Assembly (NCBI GenBank): GCA_944324965.1
Contig: CALUYH010000006.1
Span: 1 to 64,000, forward strand
DNA: 64,000 nt
Source of the DNA: Candidatus Avelusimicrobium gallinaceum
GTDB taxonomy: Bacteria; Elusimicrobiota; Elusimicrobia; Elusimicrobiales; Elusimicrobiaceae
Direction: 5' to 3'
The notes under the pieces are model-generated. The model was not told the origin of the DNA, searched no databases, and was given only the letters and a program-made list of their open reading frames with translations. Both the position numbers and the translations under genes were made by a program. Shown one piece after another: positions 41,731-49,660 of this stretch; position 1 is the stretch's first letter; every line of letters starts with the position of its first letter.

Positions 41731-43031
41731 TTGGTTGCTCCTATCTTTTTGTGCGTAAACGGTTTGGCGTTCGCACCGACGTAATCGGCCACGATTTGGC
41801 CGTTTCCGTACAACTTATATTTATAAATGGTCAATCCTTCCAATCCCACCGGGCCGCGCGCGTGCGTTTTGCCGGTGCTGATGCCCACTTCGGCCCCGAA
41901 GCCGTAGCGGTAGCCGTCGGCAAAGCGGGTGGAGGCATTGTGGTAGACGCCGGCGGAGTCCACCAGGTCCATAAAAATTTGGGCTTCGTCGTGGTCGGCC
42001 GTCAAAATGCAATCGGTGTGGTGCGAGCCGTAGCGGTTAATGTGGTCCACCGCGTCCAGCACGTTTTTGACTTGTTTGACGGACAGTTTTTTCTCGCCGT
42101 ATTCCGTGTGCCAATCCGTCACCGGGCCGGACACCGGGGCCAGCGCGGCGATGTCTTCCCCGCCGAACAGTTCCACCCCGTTTTCGCGCAAGCAGGCCAG
42201 CAGCGCTTTTTTGTTCTTCTCCGGCCAGCGTTCGTCCAATAGCAGCGTTTCCACCGTGTTGCAGGCCGAAGGGTACTGCGTTTTGGCGTCCACGCACAGG
42301 CGGCAGGCCATTTGCAAATCGGCCGACGGCGCCACATAAATATGGCATACGCCGTCCGCATGGCCCAGCACGGGGATTTTGGTGTTGGCCTTTACGTAGG
42401 CAATCAGCGAATTGCCGCCGCGGGGGATGATTAAATCAAAGTATTTGTCCAGGGCCAGCATTTCGGCCGATTCTTCGCGCGTGTGAATCAGTTGCAACGC
42501 GTCTGCGGGGTAACCGGGCACCGAGGCCAACGCCTGTTTGAGCATGGCGGCCAGGGCGTCGTTGGTGTGGAGCGCTTCGCGCCCGCCTTTTAACATCACG
42601 GCGTTGCCGGATTTGACCGCCAGCGCGGCAATCTGCGGCACCACGTCGGGGCGGGCCTCAAAAATCACGCCAATCAGCCCAATTGGACACGAAATTTTAT
42701 ACAGGGTAAGCCCTTCGTCCAGCTCCGTGGCCGCCAGTACGCGGCCCACCGGGTCCGGCAGTTCCACCAGTTCTTCCACGCCTTTGATGACGGTTTCCAA
42801 TTTGTCGCGCGTCAGTTTCAAGCGTTCGTACAGCGCGGGTTTCATTTTGCCCGCGTCCACGGCTTTTTTGGCTTCCTGCAAATCCAATTGGTTGGCGGCC
42901 AGAATTTCGTCTGCGTGCACACGCATGGCACACGCCATGGCGTTTAGGGCGCGGTCCTTGGTTTCGGGCGCCAGCGCGGCCAAAATGTAGGAAGCGTCTT
43001 TGGCCCGGGCGGCCATTTCCGATACGTTCAT
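41727..43031 (-). CDS. proA: Gamma-glutamyl phosphate reductase
   Basis: A 434-residue aldehyde-dehydrogenase-fold enzyme of proline synthesis. Typical pieces are CPIGLIGVIFEARPDVVPQI, AVMLKGGREALHTNDAL, DLIIPRGGNSLIAYVK and the catalytic Cys in YPSACNTVETLL. The start is the ATG of MNVSEMAARAKDA, with a GAGG site upstream; upstream in-frame sequence is not part of the gene. It follows proB by 10 nt and overlaps proC. Confidence 0.97.
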   Translation of the reverse strand: MNVSEMAARAKDASYILAALAPETKDRALNAMACAMRVHADEILAANQLDLQEAKKAVDAGKMKPALYERLKLTRDKLETVIKGVEELVELPDPVGRVLAATELDEGLTLYKISCPIGLIGVIFEARPDVVPQIAALAVKSGNAVMLKGGREALHTNDALAAMLKQALASVPGYPADALQLIHTREESAEMLALDKYFDLIIPRGGNSLIAYVKANTKIPVLGHADGVCHIYVAPSADLQMACRLCVDAKTQYPSACNTVETLLLDERWPEKNKKALLACLRENGVELFGGEDIAALAPVSGPVTDWHTEYGEKKLSVKQVKNVLDAVDHINRYGSHHTDCILTADHDEAQIFMDLVDSAGVYHNASTRFADGYRYGFGAEVGISTGKTHARGPVGLEGLTIYKYKLYGNGQIVADYVGANAKPFTHKKIGATK

Positions 43032-43041
43032 ATGCAAAACC

Positions 43042-44184
43042 TCACAGTAAGACGATGTTGTCGCGGTGGACGGCTTCGTCGTAGTTTTTATAACCGATTT
43101 TCTTGGCGATTTCTTCCGAGCGGCAGCCGGCAATTTTGCGGCATTCTTTGTCGGAATAATTGGCCAGGCCGCGGGCAAATTCCACGCCGTGTTCGTCCAG
43201 GATGGAAATCGCGTCGCCCGCTTCAAACTCGCCGCCGACGGCCACAATCCCCGCGGGCAAGAGCGAGGAGCCTTTTTCGCACACGGCTTTTTTGGCCCCG
43301 GCGTTGACCGTCACCCCGCCCGATACGTTCGTGGCGTAGGCCAGCCATAATTTTTTGCCGGGCAAATCTTCCACCGGCAGGAAAAGCGTTCCTTTAAAAT
43401 CGGGCCCGAACACGGACGCCACCGCCCCCGGCCGTTTGCCGTAGGCAATCACCATCGCCGCGCCCGAACGCGTGACGACTTTGGCGGCTTCCAGCTTGGT
43501 TTTCATACCGCCGCGCCCGCGGGAAGAAGCGCAAAAACCCAAGGATTCAATTTCCGGCGTGACGCCTTTGACGACTTCAATGAGTTTGGCGTTTTTGTCT
43601 TTGCGCGGATCTCCGTTATACAGGCCTTCCACGTCGCTCATAATGCACAGCAGGTCCGCGTCCATCCCTGAGGCCACCAGTGCGGAAAGTTTGTCGTTAT
43701 CGCCAAAGCAAACTTTAATTCCCTTTTCCTTGTAGCCGCGGATTTCGTTCGTGGATACGGTGTCGTTCTGGTTGATGACCGGGATGCAGCCCAGTTCCAG
43801 CAGGCGGTTTAGCGTATCGCGCACACTTAAATAGCGGCTGCGGTGGGCAAAGTCGTCCTCCGTCAGCAGCACTTGCGCCGCCACCAGGCCCAACTGTTTA
43901 AAACCGTCTTCGTAAAATTTCATCAGGCTGATTTGCCCCACGGCCGCGCAGGCCTGCTTTAAAGACACCACGTCCGGCGCGCTCGTCAGCCCCAGGCGGC
44001 GTTTGCCCATCCCCACCGCGCCGGAAGTGACGACCATAATTTCCTTTCCCTGCGCGCGCAAGGCGGCGATATCTTCCATAAACGAATACAACCGCGACAG
44101 CGCCAAATCCCCGCTGTCGGTGCTTAAAGCGTTGGTACCGAATTTAATGACAATGCGTTTTGCTTTTTTGATTAAGTCTTTCAT
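43042..44184 (-). CDS. proB: Glutamate 5-kinase with PUA domain
   Basis: A 380-residue first enzyme of proline synthesis. The amino-acid-kinase domain has IVIKFGTNALSTDSGDLAL, VVTSGAVGMGKRRLGL, VINQNDTVSTNEI and FGDNDKLSALVASGM. The C-terminal PUA domain (about 275-380) includes EAGDAISILDEHGVEFARGL. It is full length and probably feedback-inhibited by proline. It is first of proB-proA-proC and follows the terminator of the nuclease gene. Confidence 0.97.
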   Translation of the reverse strand: MKDLIKKAKRIVIKFGTNALSTDSGDLALSRLYSFMEDIAALRAQGKEIMVVTSGAVGMGKRRLGLTSAPDVVSLKQACAAVGQISLMKFYEDGFKQLGLVAAQVLLTEDDFAHRSRYLSVRDTLNRLLELGCIPVINQNDTVSTNEIRGYKEKGIKVCFGDNDKLSALVASGMDADLLCIMSDVEGLYNGDPRKDKNAKLIEVVKGVTPEIESLGFCASSRGRGGMKTKLEAAKVVTRSGAAMVIAYGKRPGAVASVFGPDFKGTLFLPVEDLPGKKLWLAYATNVSGGVTVNAGAKKAVCEKGSSLLPAGIVAVGGEFEAGDAISILDEHGVEFARGLANYSDKECRKIAGCRSEEIAKKIGYKNYDEAVHRDNIVLL

Positions 44185-44193
44185 CTCTTCCCC

Positions 44194-44220
44194 AAAATAA
44201 ACCCGCCCCGAAAGGCGGGG
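44194..44220 (-). terminator. Terminator between nuclease gene and proB
   Basis: On the minus strand CCCGCC-type stem (GGCGGG pairing at 44202-44219) followed by TTTATTTT. Confidence 0.75.
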
Positions 44221-44229
44221 ATGTTAAAT

Positions 44230-44970
44230 TTAAGCCGGCTCTTCCTGCGGCGGCTTGACCGACGAATGTTCGCAGCGCGTGTTGAACGGGCACGCGGCGC
44301 AGTGTTCCAGGTTCGGCTCAAAATCGTTTACTTCTATTTTTTTGCCGATTTCAATAAACGTGTTCAAAATTTTCTTTTCGTCAAACGCTTCAAACGGCGC
44401 GCTCATTTTTTGGTTGAACGCCACAAAATAAAACGTGGCCATGCCCTTTTGCATATTCCACGCGCGGCGCGCGCCCACGGCGTAAATGCCCAGCTGCAGG
44501 GAATCCGTCACCGGCAAAGACAAATCCACATCGGTCCCGGTTTTGTAATCAATCACTTCCCAGGAACCGTCGGGGTGTTTGTCAATGCGGTCAATTTTGC
44601 CGCGCAGCGTCCACTGCCCTTCCTGAAAGATAAATTCGCGTTCCGTGCTGTCCACCGTGGTTTTGCGTTCGTACTCGGCCTGGGCGTAGGTTTCCAGCAT
44701 TTTTTTGCCTTTTAAATACCACTCCATCTGTTCGCCCGCGTTGGCGTATCCCGCCCCCAACCAGCAATCGTCATAATAAGATAACAGTTCAGACGGATCG
44801 TTGGAATTGCGGTGGTATTCTTCCAGCGCGCGGTGAATGGATACCCCCAGCGAAGACGCCGGCACCAGGCCTTCCCGCTTGCCTTCTATATACTTATATT
44901 TGTACAGCACCGGGCATTCCAGGTAGGTTTTGATTTTGGAATAATTCAGTTCGTATACGTCGCTATACAT
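44230..44970 (-). CDS. Cas4/RecB-like PD-(D/E)XK nuclease
   Basis: A 246-residue single-domain nuclease. It has ELNYSKIKTYLECPVLYKYK (first Cys), GVSIHRALEEYH (catalytic His), GKIDRIDKHPDGSWEVIDYK (Asp, DYK core) and HCAACPFNTRC (three Cys). This is the RecB/Cas4/AddB type with four cluster cysteines. The start at 44970 overlaps the end of rsmD by 8 nt. No CRISPR genes are nearby, so a stand-alone DNA repair role is more likely. Confidence 0.85.
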   Translation of the reverse strand: MYSDVYELNYSKIKTYLECPVLYKYKYIEGKREGLVPASSLGVSIHRALEEYHRNSNDPSELLSYYDDCWLGAGYANAGEQMEWYLKGKKMLETYAQAEYERKTTVDSTEREFIFQEGQWTLRGKIDRIDKHPDGSWEVIDYKTGTDVDLSLPVTDSLQLGIYAVGARRAWNMQKGMATFYFVAFNQKMSAPFEAFDEKKILNTFIEIGKKIEVNDFEPNLEHCAACPFNTRCEHSSVKPPQEEPA

Positions 44971-45565
44971 GGGCGTCCTCTTGGGGCGTTTGAACGGCGC
45001 GCAGGAAATGCACCAGCGTATCGCCGTATTTTTCCACGCGGTAAATTTCCAGTTCGGCGGGCACTTCAAATTCTTCCGTTTTGTGGGTTTGCAGCACGAT
45101 AATGCCGCCGGGCGCCAGCAAACGGGCGGCCGCTACATTGGCCAACGCCGGCTGCGAGAAGGCCAACATTTTATTGTTGATGTCGCGGTAGGGCGGGCCC
45201 ATAAAAATAATGTCGTAGCCCTCGTTGTCGCTGTACGGCAGCAACCAATCCAGGGGTTTTAACACGTCGCCGCGGAGCACTTTGGCGCGCTCGGCAAAGC
45301 CCAGGTGGGCCAAGTTGCGGTGAATGTTTTTAATGCAGGCGGGTTCTTTGTCCACCATCACGGTGCGGTGCGCCCCGCGGGATATGGCCTCCAGCGACAC
45401 GTTGCCCGTCCCGGCGAACAAATCCAGCATCATCGCGCCCGTAATGCGCGGGCGCAAAATGTCAAACAACGATTGTTTAATCCGGTCCGAAATCGGCTTT
45501 ACGGGCAGGTTTTTGGAAACGGAGAATATCTTCCGCCCGCGGGCGGTTCCGGCTATAATACGCAT
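44963..45565 (-). CDS. rsmD: 16S rRNA (guanine966-N2)-methyltransferase
   Basis: A 200-residue Rossmann methyltransferase. It has MRIIAGTARGRKI, VKPISDRIKQSLFDIL, the SAM loop MMLDLFAGTGNVSLEAISRG and the catalytic motif region IIFMGPPYRDINN. In typical RsmD the motif is DPPY; here the Asp position reads Gly. Everything else fits. It lies 8 nt after the response regulator and overlaps the nuclease gene. Confidence 0.9.
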   Translation of the reverse strand: MRIIAGTARGRKIFSVSKNLPVKPISDRIKQSLFDILRPRITGAMMLDLFAGTGNVSLEAISRGAHRTVMVDKEPACIKNIHRNLAHLGFAERAKVLRGDVLKPLDWLLPYSDNEGYDIIFMGPPYRDINNKMLAFSQPALANVAAARLLAPGGIIVLQTHKTEEFEVPAELEIYRVEKYGDTLVHFLRAVQTPQEDAHV

Positions 45566-45572
45566 AAGTTCC

Positions 45573-46226
45573 TTATAACTGGGCGATGCCTTCTTTAATG
45601 GCGTAGCGCACCAGCTCGGCCTGTTTGTGAATGCCGAGTTTGTTCATAATGTTATTGCGATGCACGTGAATGGTGTTCAGCGACAAATTGAACGATTTGG
45701 CAATTTGCTTGCTGCTGTATCCTTCGGCAATGAGCTGCAGGACTTCTTTTTCCTTGGGGGTGAGTCCCGTCACGTCGCGCTTGCGCGAAGACGTCTTGCC
45801 CAGGAAACCCTGCACAATGTACTTGGATACTTTGCTGCACAAATAAAACCGTCCGGCGGCCACTTCTTCAATGGCGTCTACAATTTCGTCGGCGGTGGAT
45901 ACTTTTACGATAAATCCTTTGGCCCCTGCTTTGAGGGATTTTTCCACCGATACGCGGTCGTCATACATACTTAGCATCACCACTTTGGCTTCGGGGTTGC
46001 GTTTGACGATGCGCTCCACGGCTTCAATCCCGTTTAACAGCGGCATGGAAATATCCACCACATACACGTCCACGTCCGCGTCGTGTTTTTGGGCGTATTC
46101 CACCAAGTCTTTCCCGTTGGAAATTTCGGCCACGATTTCCATATTTTTACCTAACTTTTCCAACACGGCCCGCACGCCGTTGCGCACGATGGCGTGGTCG
46201 TCAGCTAATACGATTTTCTTTGTCAT
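45573..46226 (-). CDS. NarL/LuxR-type response regulator
   Basis: A 217-residue regulator. The receiver domain (1-125) has LADDHAIVRNGV, VYVVDISMPLLNGIEAVERI (phospho-Asp) and KAGAKGFIVKVSTADEIVD. The LuxR helix-turn-helix is GLTPKEKEVLQLIAEGYSSK followed by NLSLNTIHVHRNNIMNKLGI. It overlaps the histidine kinase gene by ATGA and is its likely partner. The targets are unknown. Confidence 0.95.
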   Translation of the reverse strand: MTKKIVLADDHAIVRNGVRAVLEKLGKNMEIVAEISNGKDLVEYAQKHDADVDVYVVDISMPLLNGIEAVERIVKRNPEAKVVMLSMYDDRVSVEKSLKAGAKGFIVKVSTADEIVDAIEEVAAGRFYLCSKVSKYIVQGFLGKTSSRKRDVTGLTPKEKEVLQLIAEGYSSKQIAKSFNLSLNTIHVHRNNIMNKLGIHKQAELVRYAIKEGIAQL

Positions 46227-47371
46227 TCTTTTCCCCCATATACGACGCACGGGCACACGACCTCTATGCGGGTGCCTTTGCCCGGTTCGCTTTTAATGGA
46301 AATATGTCCGCCCAACAGGTGCACGCTGTCTTTCATGGCCAGCAGCCCCACTTTGCGGATAGAGCGTTGCTTAATTTGCTTAAATCCGATGCCGTCGTCC
46401 TGCACGACCAGGCGGATTTCGTCCTCCTGGCGGCGCAACAGCACGTAGATATTTTTGGCGCGTGCGTGCTTGACGATGTTGTTTAGCGCTTCCTGCACAA
46501 TGCGGTAAAGCAAAATTTTCACGCTGTCGGATATACCGTTTTCGCCGGCGGTCGCGTCGTGATCAAACGTGTACGGAATGTGCACGTACCCGCTGATGTT
46601 ATCCAGCAGTTCCCGGATAGAGCCGCCCAAGGCGCCGTCGTTTTCCAGGCTGGGCGGACGCAGTGAAACGACGATGTTTTTCACGCGTTCAATGCTGTCT
46701 TTAATCTGTGCGTCCAGCTTGGCGATGTCTTCCAGGGCTTGTTTGCGGTCGCCTTCTTTCACGCTGGCTTTTACCAGGCTTAAAAGCGCCGTCAAAATAA
46801 CGGCCGTGGAACCGATTTCATCGTGCAACGCTTTAGAAATTTCTCTTTTTTCCGTTTCGCGGGCGGCCAGCAAAATCTGCGAGAACGTCCGCGGCGGGGT
46901 TCCTTCCCGCAGCATATCCCCGCCCCGGTACGCGCCGCCCCAATGGGTGATGTCGCGCGTGAGCGAGAGGACACTTTCCACCTCGGCGTGTTCCCCGCGC
47001 AGCGGGATGAGGGTCGTTTGGTAAAAATAATGTTTGTCGGCCTTTTCCAGCTCCCATTCATAATGCTGGATTTGGCCGGCCAGGGCTTGTTTAAAAGCCC
47101 GCTGGTGCACGGAGCTGCCTTCCTGCAAGTCGTCGGGCGTAATGCGGCCCGAAAGATTGCTGAAAATAGCCGCCTGGCGGGTGTGCGCGTCTATCATCGC
47201 CACCACGTCGTAGCCTTCTACTCCGTGTCTTTTAACAGACTCCAAATCCTGCAGCTTTAGTTCGGCGGGAGCACCCTCCCCCGGCTGCCGTGCGGAGCCC
47301 GGTTTGCATTGAGGACTGGAGAAAACGCAACAACGTTCTTTCTCTTTTTGGGAAATTCGTTTTTTAGTCAT
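46223..47371 (-). CDS. Cytoplasmic PAS-containing NarX/DegS-type histidine kinase
   Basis: A 382-residue kinase without membrane helices. A PAS-like region (about 45-145) reads GYDVVAMIDAHTRQAAIFSN and ends TRDITHWGG. It is followed by HisKA_3 with EISKALHDEIGSTAVILTAL (phospho-His) and an HATPase domain (YRIVQEALNNIVKHA, VQDDGIGF, LGGHISIKSEPGKGT). A CC pair near residues 14-15 and a Cys at about 22 lie in the leading segment. Soluble PAS kinases often sense redox or small ligands; the signal is unknown. It pairs with the response regulator downstream. Confidence 0.92.
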   Translation of the reverse strand: MTKKRISQKEKERCCVFSSPQCKPGSARQPGEGAPAELKLQDLESVKRHGVEGYDVVAMIDAHTRQAAIFSNLSGRITPDDLQEGSSVHQRAFKQALAGQIQHYEWELEKADKHYFYQTTLIPLRGEHAEVESVLSLTRDITHWGGAYRGGDMLREGTPPRTFSQILLAARETEKREISKALHDEIGSTAVILTALLSLVKASVKEGDRKQALEDIAKLDAQIKDSIERVKNIVVSLRPPSLENDGALGGSIRELLDNISGYVHIPYTFDHDATAGENGISDSVKILLYRIVQEALNNIVKHARAKNIYVLLRRQEDEIRLVVQDDGIGFKQIKQRSIRKVGLLAMKDSVHLLGGHISIKSEPGKGTRIEVVCPCVVYGGKE

Positions 47372-47487
47372 AAGCGGCCTCTAATACACCTTATTTATTA
47401 TTCTACAATAGTTTCGCCCTTTTTTACTACCAACTCACCCTATATACCAGCGGTTAAAACGGGGCTTTTTTGATATAATTTAAGTGT

Positions 47488-49626
47488 ATGCGTAAACAAC
47501 TGCACCAATTTATGACGTCCAAACCTCTTATTTTCTCCGTGCTGGCGGGGCTGTTTTTGTTTATCATTTTAAGCGCTGTGTTTATGCGCTACATTTTTTC
47601 CGGTCTGCCGCCCGTGTACGAAATGGAAGAATACACCCCTTCCCTTACGACCAAAGTGTTTGACCGCAACAACAAGCTCATTCACGAATTTTCTATTGAA
47701 AAACGCAGTATGGTGCCGCTGGAGGAAATCCCCGTGGACCTGCAGAACGCCGTCGTGGCGATGGAAGACCGGGAATTTTTCTCCCACCCCGGTTTCTCGG
47801 TAAAAGGCATTCTGCGCGCGCTCCTGTACGATTTGATGACCGGCCAAGCCAAGCAAGGTGCCTCCACCTTAACGCAGCAGCTTTCCCGCGGCGTGTTTTT
47901 AACGCAGGAAAAGAAAATCATCCGCAAAATACGCGAAATTATTCTGGCCATTCAAATTGAGCACCAGTTCAGCAAACGCGAAATTTTGCAAATGTATTTG
48001 AACGAAATTTACCTGGGCAGCGGCGCCTACGGCGTGAAAGCCGCGGCCAAGAAATACTTTGATAAAGAACTGGAAGAACTCACCACCGGCGAGGCCGCCC
48101 TTATCGTGGGGTTAATCCCCGCGCCGGGCCGCTACAACCCGTTTGCCAACCCGGATTTATCCCGCCAGCGCCGTAACCTGGTGCTGGACGTAATGTACGA
48201 ACAGAACTATATTACCAAGGAAGAACTGGACGCCGCCAAACAGGAACCCCTGCCCGAAAAACCGCCCGTGCCGGAAGCCGCCCCGGGGCAGTATTTTATT
48301 GAACACATCCGCCGCATTTTGGAACCCAAATACGGGATGGATGTCCTGTGGAAAGCGGGGCTGAACATTTACACCACCATAGATATTGACCAACAGGCCG
48401 TGGCCGAAAAAATCATGAACGAATACCTGCAGCAATACGACGAGCAGGTAGCCAAAGGCCTGGGCATTGAAATTGACCCCAACGACACCGAGGCCGACCC
48501 GCAGGACCCCGAGGCCGAAAACGCCGAACAGCAGCCGGAAGAAGAAAAGGCGGACTATCCCCGCCTGCAAGGGGCCTTTATGGTGCGCGACGTGAAAACC
48601 GGCGCCGTGCGCGTGCTGGTGGGCGGACGCGGCTTTGACGAAAGCAAATTCAACCGCGCCACGCAAGCCAAACGTCAGCCGGGTTCTTCTTTCAAGCCCT
48701 ACGTGTGGATGGCCGCCCTGCAAAACGGCTACACGCCGGCCACCCTGGTGAAAGATTTGCCCACGATGTTCTATTACGACGGCAAAAACTGGCACACGTT
48801 TGACGAAAATTCCGATTTGTATTCCCTGGATTTAGCCAAACAATCTTTTATTTCCAGCAAAGATTTCAGCGTGTGGGTGCCGCAGAACTACGGCGGCCGC
48901 AACGAAGGCTGGATTACGCTGCGCAAAGGGTTGGAAAAATCCAAGAACTTAGTCGCCGTCAATTTGATTGACGCCATCGGCGTGCCGGCAGTAGTGCGCG
49001 TAGCGCGCAAAGCAGGCATTACGGCCGCCTTGCCGCGCGTGCCGGCCCTGGCTTTGGGCGTAAGCGTGGTGGCCATGGATGAACACCTGGCCGCGCTGAC
49101 CACCTTTGCCAACGGCGGCATTCATACCGACAACTATTATATTGAACGCGTGGAAGACGCCAACGGCCGCGTGCTGGAACAGCACGTGCCGGTGGAAGAA
49201 GCGGCTTTCTCGCCGCAGGATTCGTATTTGTTAATTAATATGATGAAAGGCGTCGTCCAGCGCGGAAGCGGGGCGTATGTATCGCGCCTGGGCCGCAACA
49301 TTGCGGGCAAAACGGGCACGACCCAAAGCCACCGCGATATGTGGTTCGTGGGGATGACCCCCCGCACGGCCGCCGCCGCCTGGATGGGGTATGATGACGA
49401 TTCCTCGCACGAAAACGGCGCCCGCTTTACCGGCAGCACGACCGCCCGCTGGTGGACGGCCATCATGCAGGAAATTTTAAAAGACGAACCGAACGAAGAT
49501 TTTGCCGTACCGGAAGGCATTTCCTTTGCGTACATCAACCCGAACACGGGCAAGCTGGCCATGCCGACGGAACGCAATAAATTTTTGGAAGCGTTTATCA
49601 CGGGCACGGAACCGCAAAGTTTCTAG
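47488..49626 (+). CDS. mrcA: Class A penicillin-binding protein (PBP1A)
   Basis: A 712-residue bifunctional peptidoglycan synthase. An N-terminal membrane anchor (13-36) precedes the GT51 transglycosylase with VVAMEDREFF (catalytic E93), GASTLTQQLSRG and ILQMYLNEIYLGSGAYG. The transpeptidase has SSFK (S400-K403), SKN near residue 490 and KTGTT (K608). An acidic Glu-rich insert lies near 325-355. TGA-TATAAT ends 8 nt before the ATG with no SD, so the transcript is probably leaderless. mfd follows after 34 nt. Confidence 0.95.
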   Translation: MRKQLHQFMTSKPLIFSVLAGLFLFIILSAVFMRYIFSGLPPVYEMEEYTPSLTTKVFDRNNKLIHEFSIEKRSMVPLEEIPVDLQNAVVAMEDREFFSHPGFSVKGILRALLYDLMTGQAKQGASTLTQQLSRGVFLTQEKKIIRKIREIILAIQIEHQFSKREILQMYLNEIYLGSGAYGVKAAAKKYFDKELEELTTGEAALIVGLIPAPGRYNPFANPDLSRQRRNLVLDVMYEQNYITKEELDAAKQEPLPEKPPVPEAAPGQYFIEHIRRILEPKYGMDVLWKAGLNIYTTIDIDQQAVAEKIMNEYLQQYDEQVAKGLGIEIDPNDTEADPQDPEAENAEQQPEEEKADYPRLQGAFMVRDVKTGAVRVLVGGRGFDESKFNRATQAKRQPGSSFKPYVWMAALQNGYTPATLVKDLPTMFYYDGKNWHTFDENSDLYSLDLAKQSFISSKDFSVWVPQNYGGRNEGWITLRKGLEKSKNLVAVNLIDAIGVPAVVRVARKAGITAALPRVPALALGVSVVAMDEHLAALTTFANGGIHTDNYYIERVEDANGRVLEQHVPVEEAAFSPQDSYLLINMMKGVVQRGSGAYVSRLGRNIAGKTGTTQSHRDMWFVGMTPRTAAAAWMGYDDDSSHENGARFTGSTTARWWTAIMQEILKDEPNEDFAVPEGISFAYINPNTGKLAMPTERNKFLEAFITGTEPQSF

Positions 49627-49660
49627 CGTTTCCGTCCGCCGCGCGGTACGCGTGTGACGT

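Noticed and set aside
43032..43247. Upstream extension of proA into proB
   Set aside because: The added residues do not resemble ProA and overlap proB in another frame; the ATG at 43031 has an SD and the conserved N-terminus.
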